This document shows, in pieces, positions 14,822 to 23,545 of a stretch of 64,000 nt of DNA. Under the pieces are notes generated by a model that saw only the letters and a program-made list of their open reading frames with translations, was not told the origin of the DNA and made no database searches. The position numbers and the translations under genes are program-made. This DNA is from Thermococcus guaymasensis DSM 11113 (GTDB lineage: Archaea; Methanobacteriota_B; Thermococci; Thermococcales; Thermococcaceae). The stretch is taken from the NCBI RefSeq assembly GCF_000816105.1, contig NZ_CP007140.1, positions 62,001 to 126,000 of the forward strand, given 5' to 3'. Every line of letters begins with the position of its first letter. Position 1 is the stretch's first letter.

Positions 14822-17149
14822 TTAATCCTCCTCACGCAACGATCCCTCCATTAGACGGATAAGGTCTATAACCGGAACAGGTTCTCTTCCCCCAAGGATC
14901 GCTACCCCAGTAAACACGTTTCTGTCCAGAGAGTCTCTGAACGGAACCAGCGAGCGGAGTGACCTCACGACAACGTCTCTCCTTCCAAGGACACTGTCAA
15001 CGAGCACGAGAGCTTTTTCCCTGCCCTCGCGATCCAGCTGGAACAGCAAGCCCTCAAGGTCGCCCTCGGGGGGCAGAGTGAACTTCTCAACAATTTCATG
15101 GAGCAGAACAGCTGGGAAGATCCCTGACTCGGCCACCGCAACGTATATCCCGCCGACCTTTCTCACGCTCTCGGCCTTTAGTTTAACCCTCCCAGCGATC
15201 CCCAGAGAGGGGATGGCGTACTTCTTGCCACCCACTTCCACGATATAAACCGGGAGGAGGAGAACGTCGGCGGGAACCCTGAGTGTCATGACCGTCCCCC
15301 TGCCCTCTTCGCTGCTCACGTGAACGCTCCCGTGGAGCTCCCGGATTGATTCCATGACAACGTTCAGCCCGAACCCCCTGCCGCTCCTCTCAGAGATCAC
15401 ATCCGCGGTGCTTATCCCAGGCTTAAATATCAGCATGAGGGCCTCTTTTCTCGACAGTTTTTTGGCTTCTTCGGGCGTTATGATCCCCCTTTCAACCGCC
15501 CGTTTCTTTATTTCTTCGATATTAATACCCCGCCCGTCGTCCCTGACACTTACCTCGATGTAGTCTGGATGTGGGAAAATCTCTATCTCGATGACACCTG
15601 CTGGAGGTTTTCCAGCCCTAATTCTCTCCTCGGGCATTTCAATGCCATGGATAACCGCGTTTCTCAATATATGGACTAAGGCCTCCCAAACGACACCTGC
15701 AACACTTCTGTCAACTGCAACATTCTCTCCCCTGACGATAACGTCGACTTCCTTCCCCATCTCCTTTGCAAGCTTTGTAACGTAGGGTACGAACCCATTC
15801 ACTTTCTCCCTCAAATCCACGACCCTAAGGGATGTTATGAGGCTCCTCAACCTGGACAGAGACGCTTTAAACTTCTCGTTTAATCTCACGAGTTCATCCG
15901 GGTTCGGGCCGCTGGCAACCAGGCTCTCCAACCACTCCTCAACTGCAATTAGTTCTCCCATCGAATACAGCAGGCCGTCCAGCAGGGATACGTCGACCGA
16001 AATCGTCTTCCGGTTGGATCCACCAAAAACGCTGGGCTTTTTACTGGGGGGACTTTCGGGAAACGAACCACCTTTAGATTGTGCGGGGATACAAGCTGTG
16101 TTTATTGTGACGTCCACTTTTTCAACGCCCGGGTGCTCCAGGATAACTTTTTTAACCGCTTCAGGATCTTCAGTCTCTATGAGGACTTCAAAGAACCTGT
16201 CTTCAAGCAGGATCCCCTTCTTTATCTCTTCCCTGGCCGGCATTACTGAAAGCACCTTAGACGTTTGCTCAATATCCCTGAGGACTAGTAAAGCACGTGC
16301 AGCCTTAAAAGGAGCCTCTTCCTCTAGATAAACCCTGAGGAGTATCCTTTTACTGTGCTCTTTCTTTTCACTTTCCCCCGCAGACACCTCAACCTTTCTG
16401 ACGCCATCCATGGAACTCAGGATCATCTCCCTGATATCATCGGGGTTCATGGATGTCTCAACCCTGAGCCGGATACTTCCCGGCGGCTGGATTTTTCCTC
16501 CCATTACATCACTGATGTCAGGATCAGATTCCACGATACTCACAGTTTTCTGGAGTTTAGAAACGACCGCAAACAGCCATGTTGGTATTTTTTCAGGGGA
16601 ATTTTCAAAATAAACTACAACATCATATGTTTTGCTGGAGAGGGACGCCAGAGAGGGCAGCTTTCCCACTTTTCTCGTTGAGTCTCTCAAGTATCGAGTT
16701 GCCTTAGCTATGATATGGGACAGTTCAACACCCCTCTCGTCCCCAAAGCTCTCTATTGAACGAACCAGCCCGTCCATTGCGGCTATGAAATCCCCCACCA
16801 CGGCGAGAAGATCATCATCGACGGAGAGGTCTCCAGAGCGGATCATGTCCAGGATAGTTTCAAGCCAGTGGGCGGCCTGGGTGAGCTTTGGGAATCCCGC
16901 TAGGGATGCCATACCCTTTATCGTGTGGGCATTCCGGATCATGCCCTCGATGAGCTCTTCAAACTCTCTCCTTTCAGACCCCTTTCCTCTCCTAAGTTCA
17001 GAGAGAAGTGACCCGAGCTCGTCAATCTTTTCCCTGACTTCCCTTATGAAACTGTCCACATGTTCAACTTCGATGGTCCCACCTCCAAAGGAAGGCCGGC
17101 CGGATGATAGTACGCTGGGCCCCTGGATTGGACGCAACTCACGACTCAC
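14822..17149 (-). CDS. cheA: Chemotaxis histidine kinase CheA
   Basis: The 775-residue kinase phosphorylates CheY in response to receptors. The HPt domain carries the phospho-accepting histidine at about residue 75 (IRNAHTIKGMASLAGFP). Residues 150-370 hold two similar alpha/beta modules, probably duplicated P2 CheY-binding domains. A dimerisation helix pair follows at about 390-460. The ATPase has the N box HILRNAVIHGIEMPEER near 505, the G1 box VRDDGRGI near 550 and the G2 region SERSGRGFGLNVV near 605. A CheW-like domain ends the protein. GTG 17149 is the start and overlaps cheY by 11 bases. No cheW, cheB, cheR or receptor gene lies in this window. Confidence 0.95.
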   Translation of the reverse strand: MSRELRPIQGPSVLSSGRPSFGGGTIEVEHVDSFIREVREKIDELGSLLSELRRGKGSERREFEELIEGMIRNAHTIKGMASLAGFPKLTQAAHWLETILDMIRSGDLSVDDDLLAVVGDFIAAMDGLVRSIESFGDERGVELSHIIAKATRYLRDSTRKVGKLPSLASLSSKTYDVVVYFENSPEKIPTWLFAVVSKLQKTVSIVESDPDISDVMGGKIQPPGSIRLRVETSMNPDDIREMILSSMDGVRKVEVSAGESEKKEHSKRILLRVYLEEEAPFKAARALLVLRDIEQTSKVLSVMPAREEIKKGILLEDRFFEVLIETEDPEAVKKVILEHPGVEKVDVTINTACIPAQSKGGSFPESPPSKKPSVFGGSNRKTISVDVSLLDGLLYSMGELIAVEEWLESLVASGPNPDELVRLNEKFKASLSRLRSLITSLRVVDLREKVNGFVPYVTKLAKEMGKEVDVIVRGENVAVDRSVAGVVWEALVHILRNAVIHGIEMPEERIRAGKPPAGVIEIEIFPHPDYIEVSVRDDGRGINIEEIKKRAVERGIITPEEAKKLSRKEALMLIFKPGISTADVISERSGRGFGLNVVMESIRELHGSVHVSSEEGRGTVMTLRVPADVLLLPVYIVEVGGKKYAIPSLGIAGRVKLKAESVRKVGGIYVAVAESGIFPAVLLHEIVEKFTLPPEGDLEGLLFQLDREGREKALVLVDSVLGRRDVVVRSLRSLVPFRDSLDRNVFTGVAILGGREPVPVIDLIRLMEGSLREED

Positions 17150-17531
17150 TTCCCCGGCCGGCCCTATCTCTGCTCTTCAGGACTCTCTCGACCTCCTTGA
17201 TCACATCCGCGGGTTCGAATGGCTTGACAATGTATCCAGAGGCGCCCGCCTCTATGCATTCAACCAGTTTCTTATAGCTGTCCACGGAGGTTATCATTAT
17301 GATCCTGGCGTTTGGGTCAATTTCCCTTATTTTTTTGAGGGCCGTGATCCCATCCATGTCAGGCATTATTATGTCAAGGGTCACAAGATCCGGGTGAAGC
17401 TCTGCATACCTTTCAACGGCCTCTCTGCCCGTGGAGGCCTCCCCAACGACCTCGTGCCCTGCATCGGTGAATATCTTCCTGAGCAGTAGCCGGGCAAAGA
17501 GCGCGTCGTCGGCTATCAGTATCCTCGCCAT
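17139..17531 (-). CDS. cheY: Chemotaxis response regulator CheY
   Basis: The 130-residue single-domain receiver carries phosphorylation aspartate D53 (LVTLDIIMPDMDG). The acidic pair is D8/D9 (LIADDALFARLLLR), with a switch Ser/Thr in IIMITSVDSY and the conserved lysine in GYIVKPFEPADV. It has no output domain, so it should act on the archaellum switch through CheF. GGAGG lies 5-6 bases upstream of ATG 17531. It heads a six-gene minus-strand operon (cheY-cheA-cheC-cheF-propeller-HEAT). TACACA boxes upstream, like those before flaB1, suggest EarA control. Confidence 0.96.
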   Translation of the reverse strand: MARILIADDALFARLLLRKIFTDAGHEVVGEASTGREAVERYAELHPDLVTLDIIMPDMDGITALKKIREIDPNARIIMITSVDSYKKLVECIEAGASGYIVKPFEPADVIKEVERVLKSRDRAGRGSES

Positions 17532-17568
17532 CTTTCCTCCCTCAGATTCGGTGTTTGAAACTAAAACT

Positions 17569-17592
17569 CTTGTGTGTAGGTACGTGTGTAGT
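17569..17592 (-). promoter_or_regulatory. Paired 12-bp EarA-like boxes upstream of cheY
   Basis: On the minus strand two copies of CTACACAC occur with TACACA at 17590-17585 and 17578-17573, exactly 12 bases apart. The same core and spacing occur three times before flaB1. EarA of euryarchaea is known to bind TACATA-type hexamers upstream of the fla promoter, and an earA gene lies about 1 kb away. A TATA element for cheY is not clear; TTTTAGTTTC near 17566-17557 is a candidate. Confidence 0.6.
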
Positions 17593-17609
17593 TACACCCT
17601 TCACCAGTT

Positions 17610-17634
17610 CGGAAAATTTACAACACATTTTCCG
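17610..17634. repeat. 8-bp inverted repeat, possible terminator or operator
   Basis: CGGAAAAT at 17610-17617 and ATTTTCCG at 17627-17634 are perfect inverted copies with a 9-base loop. The pair lies between the cheY promoter region and the 3' end of the methyltransferase gene. It could end the earA-methyltransferase transcript or bind a dimeric regulator of cheY. Confidence 0.4.
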
Positions 17635-17667
17635 TTTCCGGCTAACATTTTGAAAAAAATACAACAA

Positions 17668-18642
17668 TCAGGGCATTAGAGTTACCTTGAGAATACTCCG
17701 CCCAAGTGGCTCTACCGAGACGTCGAACCCCTTCTCCTCGATTGCCCGCACGATGCTCTCTCTACTGGGGAACCCAACAAAGTCTTTGTTCAACTTTTCA
17801 AAGAACTCAAGCGCTTCAATGTGCTTAAAGTTCTCCCTGAACGGCTCAAGGATCACGAGCCGCCCGCCCGGCTTAAGGGCTTCGAGGGTTCTCCCCAGTA
17901 CCCTGCCGTATTCTTCGGGTTTCAAGTACTCCAGGAGGTAGCTGATAACCGCCACGTCGTACTCGTTTACTGGACGGATCAGACGGACATCAAGCTCTTT
18001 CAGATCCACGGGAAGATTTTTTGCCTCCACGCGGCTTCTTGCTATCTCCAGTATCGCGGAGGAATAATCCACGCCCGTATAGAATCCATTGTACCCCACG
18101 AGCTTTCCGAAATAGCCCGGCGCGGCCGAACCACATCCGAGGTCGAGGACGCTGCTTCCCTGCCCGATGCCGGCCACGATGGAAATAACCTTCCTGTACA
18201 GCTCGGCGAAGTCCGTCGTCATGCGTATGTCCCAGAAGTCCGCGTCCTTGTCAAAGTCCATGAGAACGTGCGGGTGGGTGGGTGTGATCAGGGCGTAGTC
18301 CACCATCCTGTAGATCTCTTCAAGCGTTGAGACCCAGCCCGGAAGAAGGCTGTCGTAGTGCTCCTGAGGGACTTTCAGCGTGTAGGAGAACCCGTTGAGC
18401 TTTAGCCTTCCTTCGTGCTCCTCGACTACGCCGATGGCCTTCAGGGTGTTAATGAACTCCCGCAAGAGCGCGCGGTTGGGAATTTCAAGCGAATCCACGA
18501 CCTCTGGATACGTCGGCTCCTTTGAGAGAACCTTGAAGACACCGTGCTTGGTGCCGAGCTGTATTACGTGGAGTATCGCCATCCTGACCATCTGCTCGAT
18601 GTTTGAATCAACCGTTGCAACGAGTTTGTTAACGTCCTCCAT
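17668..18642 (-). CDS. SAM-dependent methyltransferase next to the archaellum locus
   Basis: The 324-residue protein has an N-terminal helical/winged-helix region (residues 1-100, similar in layout to dimerising O-methyltransferases), followed by a class I methyltransferase fold. Its SAM motif VLDLGCGSAAPGYFGKL lies near residue 165 and an acidic motif II GVDYSSAILEIA follows. The post-motif region LKPGGRLVILEPFRENFKHI is typical of small-molecule or protein side-chain methylases. ATG 18642 lies 8 bases after the earA stop, so the two form one operon between che and fla. The substrate is unknown. Modification of archaellin or of a taxis component is an inference from location only. Confidence 0.75.
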   Translation of the reverse strand: MEDVNKLVATVDSNIEQMVRMAILHVIQLGTKHGVFKVLSKEPTYPEVVDSLEIPNRALLREFINTLKAIGVVEEHEGRLKLNGFSYTLKVPQEHYDSLLPGWVSTLEEIYRMVDYALITPTHPHVLMDFDKDADFWDIRMTTDFAELYRKVISIVAGIGQGSSVLDLGCGSAAPGYFGKLVGYNGFYTGVDYSSAILEIARSRVEAKNLPVDLKELDVRLIRPVNEYDVAVISYLLEYLKPEEYGRVLGRTLEALKPGGRLVILEPFRENFKHIEALEFFEKLNKDFVGFPSRESIVRAIEEKGFDVSVEPLGRSILKVTLMP

Positions 18643-18652
18643 CCTGACCACC

Positions 18653-18988
18653 TCACATGAACTTCCTGTAATACCTGTAGTATTCCTTGAGGTATTCCAC
18701 AACCTGCCTGCCGTACTCGGTGAGCCTGTAGTACTTGAAGCCCCCGTTGGTTATTTCCTCCACGAGTCCCAGATAAACGAGGGAGCTCTCGCCGTTGTAC
18801 CTGTTTCCCAGCCCAACCAAGGCCCCGCGGACGTTTGAGGGGTCTGAACCAACGACCCTGGCGATCTCAGAAAGGTACGTCGCAGAGGGGTATATCTCGT
18901 TCAGGTACAGGAGAATTCTTTTTCTCAATTCGCTTCTGTGGAGGGACCTCAACACCTGCGGGTCAATTATCATTGTCCTCACAGCCAT
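18653..18988 (-). CDS. earA: EarA-type archaellum transcription regulator (winged helix)
   Basis: The 111-residue protein has a winged helix-turn-helix spanning most of its length (LHRSELRKRILLYLNEIYPS, then SEIARVVGSDPSNVRGALVG and FKYYRLTEYGRQVVEYLKEY) and a tyrosine-rich C-terminus. Size, sequence style and position directly beside the fla operon fit EarA, the euryarchaeal activator that binds TACATA boxes ahead of the fla promoter and recruits TFB. Such boxes are present before flaB1 and cheY here. The start ATG 18988 follows GGGGGAGAA. TATA TTATATAG at 19102-19095 suggests a leader of about 85 bases. Confidence 0.82.
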   Translation of the reverse strand: MAVRTMIIDPQVLRSLHRSELRKRILLYLNEIYPSATYLSEIARVVGSDPSNVRGALVGLGNRYNGESSLVYLGLVEEITNGGFKYYRLTEYGRQVVEYLKEYYRYYRKFM

Positions 18989-19094
18989 TTCTCCCCCACC
19001 CCCACTGCTACTCTGCGGCCTTTAGCCCCCTGATTTTACTGGGCCACTGACCATGTGACGTAGCTGCGTATGCGATATTTTATTCACTTGGATA

Positions 19095-19102
19095 CTATAT
19101 AA
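19095..19102 (-). promoter_or_regulatory. TATA box of earA
   Basis: TTATATAG on the minus strand would place the earA start near 19073. A TACATA hexamer lies on the other side at 19122-19127, which raises the possibility that EarA acts on its own gene. The box is nearly symmetric and could also serve the plus strand. Confidence 0.45.
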
Positions 19103-19140
19103 CATTTTTGGTTTTAGGTTGTACATATTCCAGCATCGGC

Positions 19141-19196
19141 TTACTTAAACCGATGTCGACCCATTAAGTATAGCCAATTTTGAAGAATTACTTAAA
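19141..19196 (+). repeat. Direct repeats TTACTTAAA in the earA-flaB1 intergenic region
   Basis: TTACTTAAA occurs at 19141-19149 and again at 19188-19196, each followed within three bases by CGAT. The pair lies in the 350-base region between earA and flaB1, upstream of the EarA boxes. The function is unknown; it could be a second regulator site. Apart from these repeats, the boxes and the TATA elements, nothing else is seen in this gap. Confidence 0.35.
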
Positions 19197-19228
19197 ATCG
19201 ATTAGGATGCCTCCAGAAGCCTCCTTTA

Positions 19229-19264
19229 CCTACATATGCACCTACACAACCACCTACACCACTA
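19229..19264 (+). promoter_or_regulatory. Three tandem 12-bp EarA boxes before flaB1
   Basis: Three units beginning CCTACA start at 19229, 19241 and 19253, exactly 12 bases apart, with cores TACATA (19231), TACACA (19243) and TACACC (19255). The first is identical to the published EarA hexamer. The TATA box TTTATATT (19280-19287) lies 16 bases after the last unit, and the predicted transcription start is near 19309. Helical spacing of 12 bases would place bound proteins along one side of DNA approximately once per turn. Confidence 0.72.
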
Positions 19265-19335
19265 AGAACAAAAAATCGATTTATATTGGGCCGGCGTAAC
19301 CTCCAATGCAGACAACCCCAGGGGGTGCATGGCTG

Positions 19336-20091
19336 ATGAAGGCCAGGACGAGAAGAGGTGCGGTTGGTATTGGGACTTTGATAGTGTTTATAGCGATGGT
19401 TCTAGTGGCGGCAGTGGCCGCGGCAGTGCTCATTAACACGAGCGGCTTCCTCCAGCAGAAGGCTTCCAGCACCGGAAGAGAGACCACCCAGGAAGTGGCG
19501 AGCGGCATACAGGTCGAGAGGGTTGTTGGTAAGGCCAACAATCTCCCGAGCAGCCAGTACATTCAGCAGTTGGCCATCTACGTCAGTCCGAACGCCGGAA
19601 GCTCCGGAATCGACCTCAGCAACACCAAGATAATCCTCAGGAGCGAGGACACCGAGGCCGTTCTGAAGTACGACGCCGATGCTGCTAACAAGGCATTTAC
19701 CGACGCTGTTGTTAGCGACATATTCAAGGCTGGAGCCTTTGGTACGGACTCAAACAGCGATGGTGCTGACGACAATGGCGTTCTCGCCGCTTGGACCTAT
19801 CTTAATGACACATCCACCAGCGAGTTTGGTATCATAGTCCTCCAGGACGCCGACGACAGCCTCAGCGACGACCACCCAACACTCAACAAGGGTGACCTCG
19901 TCGTTCTCACGGTGCTTGTCGGAAACTATGATGTGGACGGGGACAGCAACCCTGAGAGCGGTGTCTTTGGCAATGGCATCGCTCCGGGCAAGAAGATAAC
20001 CGGCGAGATTGTTCCGGAGTTCGGTGCTCCGGGCGTCATCGAGTTCACCACCCCGAGCACCTATGTCGATGCCGTTATGGAGCTTCAGTGA
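19336..20091 (+). CDS. flaB1: Archaellin FlaB1
   Basis: The 251-residue filament subunit has a short basic class III leader (MKARTRRG) cut by the FlaK/PibD peptidase before [20 protein letters not shown], the hydrophobic helix that packs in the filament core. A variable Asp/Ser-rich outer domain follows, then the conserved end [18 protein letters not shown] and VMELQ. ATG 19336 was chosen because GGGGGTG (19321-19327) precedes it and the leader is of normal length. It is the first gene of the archaellum operon and carries the EarA boxes and TATA box upstream. Confidence 0.95.
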   Translation: MKARTRRGAVGIGTLIVFIAMVLVAAVAAAVLINTSGFLQQKASSTGRETTQEVASGIQVERVVGKANNLPSSQYIQQLAIYVSPNAGSSGIDLSNTKIILRSEDTEAVLKYDADAANKAFTDAVVSDIFKAGAFGTDSNSDGADDNGVLAAWTYLNDTSTSEFGIIVLQDADDSLSDDHPTLNKGDLVVLTVLVGNYDVDGDSNPESGVFGNGIAPGKKITGEIVPEFGAPGVIEFTTPSTYVDAVMELQ

Positions 20092-20125
20092 TTTCCTTAT
20101 CCACTTATTTGGGAGGTGAGTGGCA

Positions 20126-20806
20126 ATGTTTAGGAGGCTGAAGAAGAGGGGTGCGGTTGGTATTGGAACCCTGATTGTGTTTATAGCCATGGTTCTAGTG
20201 GCTGCAGTAGCTGCAGCAGTCCTCATCAACACGAGCGGCTACCTGCAGCAGAAGGCTTCCAGCACGGGCAGGGAGACCACCCAGGAAGTCGCCAGCGGAA
20301 TACAGGTTGAAAGAATAGTCGGTAAGACCGATGCCAACAAGGAATACATTCAGCAGCTCGCCATCTACGTCAGTCCGAACGCCGGAAGCTCCGGAATCGA
20401 CCTCAGGAAGACCAAGATAATCATCAACAACGGTAGCACTCAGGCGGTGTTGAACTATGAGAGCAATGCATACACTGGAAAAGATGGCATTGCCGGAGGA
20501 ATCTTCGACACAGGAAAAACCGCATGGAGCGGACTTAATGACCCAACCGACTATGGTATCATAGTCGTCCAGGATGCAGACAACAGCGTCCAGTCGGACT
20601 ATCCAACCCTCAACAAGGGCGACCTTGTCATACTGACGTTCTACGTTGGCGGCAGTGTCGGCGGCGAGAACGCAATCTTTGGCAATAACGGCATACCGCC
20701 GAGGACCAAGATTACCGGCAAGATTGTCCCAGAGTTCGGTGCTCCGGGCGTCATCGAGTTCACCACCCCGACCAGCTACACGGAGGAGATTGTTGAGCTT
20801 CAGTGA
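20126..20806 (+). CDS. flaB2: Archaellin FlaB2
   Basis: The 226-residue archaellin has leader MFRRLKKRG and mature start [20 protein letters not shown]. It shares long stretches with FlaB1, including [18 protein letters not shown], and ends IPEFGAPG-type ([20 protein letters not shown]). ATG 20126 is set by GGGAGGTGA eight bases upstream; a GTG at 20120 is too close. The spacer before it is almost identical to that before flaB3, so gene plus spacer were duplicated together. In archaella of this group one subunit dominates and others are minor, but which is which cannot be told here. Confidence 0.95.
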   Translation: MFRRLKKRGAVGIGTLIVFIAMVLVAAVAAAVLINTSGYLQQKASSTGRETTQEVASGIQVERIVGKTDANKEYIQQLAIYVSPNAGSSGIDLRKTKIIINNGSTQAVLNYESNAYTGKDGIAGGIFDTGKTAWSGLNDPTDYGIIVVQDADNSVQSDYPTLNKGDLVILTFYVGGSVGGENAIFGNNGIPPRTKITGKIVPEFGAPGVIEFTTPTSYTEEIVELQ

Positions 20807-20840
20807 TTCCCTTATCCACTTATTTGGAGGAGGTGAGATG

Positions 20841-21548
20841 ATGTTCGGAAGGAGGAGGAAGGGTGCCGTCGGGATTGGTACCCTTATAGTCTTCATTGCC
20901 ATGGTGCTCGTTGCCGCGGTAGCGGCGGCAGTGCTCATCAACACGAGCGGCTACCTGCAGCAGAAGAGTCAGGCCACCGGGAGGCAGACCACTCAGGAGG
21001 TCGCCAGTGGAATAAAGGTTACCAGTGTCGTCGGATACGCCCCCAAGTCGGGCAATACCTATGAGAACATCAAGAGGCTTGCCGTTTATGTCACCCCAAA
21101 TGCGGGCAGTGACGGCATAGACCTTAGGAAGGTTAAGATAGTCCTCAGCGACGGCAACAAGGAGGCCACCCTCAAGTGGGCTGACCCGGACACCGACGAT
21201 GATGGTAATCAGGATGTTAACACTTACACCAACGACCCGGTTAGCAATATATTCAAGGACTCCTTTGGAACCACCTACACCTTTGACTGGAGCGTTCTTA
21301 CCTCAACCACCTTTGGTATCATAGTCCTCCAGGACGACGACGGTAGCGTCCAGATGAATTACCCGACCCTCAGCAAGGGCGACCTCGTCGTCCTTGCCGT
21401 TAACACTGAGCAGGTGTTTAGCGACAACAGCGGTATCGAGCCCAACACCAAGATCACGGGAGAGGTCGTCCCTGAGTTCGGTGCCCCAGGCGTCATCGAG
21501 TTCACAACTCCAAGCACCTACACCCAGAGCGTCATGGAGCTCCAGTGA
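20841..21548 (+). CDS. flaB3: Archaellin FlaB3
   Basis: The 235-residue archaellin has leader MFGRRRKG, mature start [20 protein letters not shown], an outer domain with an Asp-rich stretch ([20 protein letters not shown]) and the common end [20 protein letters not shown]. Two ATG codons are adjacent (20838 and 20841); the second is better spaced from GGAGGAGGTGA. The Asp-rich stretch resembles a calcium-binding loop, as also seen in FlaB1. It is third in the tandem array. Confidence 0.94.
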   Translation: MFGRRRKGAVGIGTLIVFIAMVLVAAVAAAVLINTSGYLQQKSQATGRQTTQEVASGIKVTSVVGYAPKSGNTYENIKRLAVYVTPNAGSDGIDLRKVKIVLSDGNKEATLKWADPDTDDDGNQDVNTYTNDPVSNIFKDSFGTTYTFDWSVLTSTTFGIIVLQDDDGSVQMNYPTLSKGDLVVLAVNTEQVFSDNSGIEPNTKITGEVVPEFGAPGVIEFTTPSTYTQSVMELQ

Positions 21549-21598
21549 TTCTGCCCCCTTTCCCTTTCGTTCTTTGAAGATTCTCCGGAGGTGATGCT

Positions 21599-22255
21599 AT
21601 GAGGAGAGGAGCAATAGGCATTGGCACACTGATAGTCTTCATCGCAATGGTGCTCGTGGCGGCAGTGGCGGCAGGGGTTATCATCGGCACAGCGGGCTAC
21701 CTCCAGCAGAAGGCCCAGGCCACTGGACGGCAGACCACCCAGGAAGTATCGAGCGGGCTCAAGATCGTCAACGTGTACGGATACACTCCCGCAAACCCGC
21801 CGAGCAGCGGCCTCATCGAGAGGATGGCCATATTCGTGACGCCGAACGCGGGGAGCGAGGGGATCGACCTCAGCAATGTTAAGATCGTCCTCACAGATGG
21901 GAAGAAGCTCGTTGTCTACAACTACTCAGAGGAGTTCCAGAATCCGGGTAGCGTTAAGGACCTCTTCGATAAAAACAATATAACCGTGTGGAACGAAACC
22001 GAGAACAAGGCCAGCTTCGGCATCGTCGTCATCAACGACATAGGCAGCGAGATGCAGGACAACCACCCAACGCTGGAGTTCGGCGACATGGTGGCCCTGT
22101 GCATATGGACCACGATGTTCCAGAGCGACGGAAACAGCGGCATAGGACCAAGCACCAAGATGACAGGGAAGGTAATCCCAGAGAGGGGAGCCGCTGGAGT
22201 GATAGACTTCACTACGCCCGCTACGTTCAGCGATAACGTAATGGTGCTCCAGTGA
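21599..22255 (+). CDS. flaB4: Archaellin FlaB4
   Basis: At 218 residues this is the shortest of the five archaellins. The leader is only MRRG and the mature protein begins [20 protein letters not shown] with Gly/Ile changes after it ([13 protein letters not shown]). It diverges from B1-B3 in the outer domain and at the end ([19 protein letters not shown]), and pairs with FlaB5 in this. GGAGGTGATGCT precedes ATG 21599. It may be a minor or hook-region subunit, an inference from divergence only. Confidence 0.94.
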   Translation: MRRGAIGIGTLIVFIAMVLVAAVAAGVIIGTAGYLQQKAQATGRQTTQEVSSGLKIVNVYGYTPANPPSSGLIERMAIFVTPNAGSEGIDLSNVKIVLTDGKKLVVYNYSEEFQNPGSVKDLFDKNNITVWNETENKASFGIVVINDIGSEMQDNHPTLEFGDMVALCIWTTMFQSDGNSGIGPSTKMTGKVIPERGAAGVIDFTTPATFSDNVMVLQ

Positions 22256-22265
22256 GGTGGTGGGG

Positions 22266-23048
22266 ATGATAAGGAAAAAAGGTGCTGTGGGTATAGGTAC
22301 GCTGATAGTCTTCATCGCAATGGTGCTTGTGGCAGCAGTGGCCGCTGGAGTGCTCATAGCCACCAGTGGCTACCTCCAGCAGAAGGCCATGGCAACTGGA
22401 CGGCAGACCACCCAGGAAGTAGCAAGCGGAATCAAGGTGATGAACATCTACGGCTACACCCCCGCCGACCCGCCCGGAAGCGGCAAGATAACCAGGATGG
22501 TCATCTACGTCAGCCCCAACGCCGGTTCCGGAGGAATAGACCTCGCCCACGTCAAAGTTGTCCTCAGCGACGGCAAGAGGATGGCTGTTTACAGGTACTA
22601 CGACTCCAACCAGGACTCTGGACTGCAGGCGGATTACTTCCTCTATTCCGGTGACGTCAGCAACGTGTTCCCCGAGGTTGAGGATAATGACGAGGGTACT
22701 GTTACCGTAAGTAGTTACAGTAATGCCAATGACCTCGAAACCCTCTGGAAGAACCTCTACTACGCCATGACCAATGACGATAAGATGCTCTTCGGCGTCA
22801 TCGTCGTCAGCGACGCCGAGGGGAGCCTCAGCAACAGCAAGGAGCACCCAACACTGAGCTGGGGGAACATTGCCGGCATAGCCCTATGGACTATACCGTT
22901 TGACGATGATAATAACCCGGACAACGGCTATGGCCTCGGCCCGAACACCAAGGTCACTGGCAAGGTCATCCCGGAGAACGGTGCAGGTGGAGTCATAGAC
23001 TTCACCACTCCGAGCACCTTCACCGAAAACCTGATGGAGCTCCAGTAA
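22266..23048 (+). CDS. flaB5: Archaellin FlaB5
   Basis: The 260-residue archaellin has leader MIRKKG, mature start [20 protein letters not shown] and an enlarged outer domain ([20 protein letters not shown] region). Its end, [19 protein letters not shown], follows the FlaB4 pattern. ATG 22266 follows GAGGTGGTGGGG and begins 10 bases after the flaB4 stop. The next gene, flaC, begins 13 bases after its end. Confidence 0.94.
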   Translation: MIRKKGAVGIGTLIVFIAMVLVAAVAAGVLIATSGYLQQKAMATGRQTTQEVASGIKVMNIYGYTPADPPGSGKITRMVIYVSPNAGSGGIDLAHVKVVLSDGKRMAVYRYYDSNQDSGLQADYFLYSGDVSNVFPEVEDNDEGTVTVSSYSNANDLETLWKNLYYAMTNDDKMLFGVIVVSDAEGSLSNSKEHPTLSWGNIAGIALWTIPFDDDNNPDNGYGLGPNTKVTGKVIPENGAGGVIDFTTPSTFTENLMELQ

Positions 23049-23061
23049 AGGGGGTGGTACC

Positions 23062-23541
23062 ATGGCACTAAATTTCCTTTCATCTTTGTTCGGGAGGAAA
23101 AAACAAGAAGAAACCGCCACCCCCGAAGCCGAGGAAGTCACGTACGAGGAGCTTGAAGAGACGGTTGAGAACAGGGAAACAAACGAACAGATCAACCAGC
23201 TCATGGAGAGGATAAACGAGATCGAGAACGACCTGCCAAGGATAAAGATAAGCATTGACACCATAAAGAAGAACATCCAGGAGCTCAGGGACGACATAGA
23301 CAGGCTCGATAAGACCATCAAGGACGTCATGATGCTCTACGAGGTCATCAGTCAGGAGATAAACCCGTTCAAGGAACAGATGGGTCAGGAAAACCCGCTC
23401 AGCAATGAGATACAGGAGCTCAGGAAGGAGCTGGAGAACCTCAAAATGGAGCTGGCCCAGGTCAAGAACGACATCAAAGTGCTCGCCGGGTATGGGGTTG
23501 ACCTCGACTCAATAATCTACGAGGTGCTGGCGGAGGTGTGA
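23062..23541 (+). CDS. flaC: Archaellum accessory protein FlaC
   Basis: The 159-residue acidic, coiled-coil protein carries a hydrophobic/basic start (MALNFLSSLFGRKKQEE), an acidic linker and heptad-rich helices (INEIENDLPRIKISIDTIKK and IQELRKELENLKMELAQVKN). It ends YGVDLDSIIYEVLAEV. FlaC with FlaD/E forms the cytoplasmic complex that connects CheF/CheY-P to the motor in euryarchaea. ATG 23062 follows GGGGTGGTACC and the gene is closely spaced on both sides. Confidence 0.88.
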   Translation: MALNFLSSLFGRKKQEETATPEAEEVTYEELEETVENRETNEQINQLMERINEIENDLPRIKISIDTIKKNIQELRDDIDRLDKTIKDVMMLYEVISQEINPFKEQMGQENPLSNEIQELRKELENLKMELAQVKNDIKVLAGYGVDLDSIIYEVLAEV

Positions 23542-23545
23542 AGGG

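Noticed and set aside
19229-19264. Short CRISPR-like array
   Set aside because: The three 12-bp units are contiguous, without spacers, and lie at a promoter. They fit regulator boxes. No CRISPR array or cas gene is present in the window.
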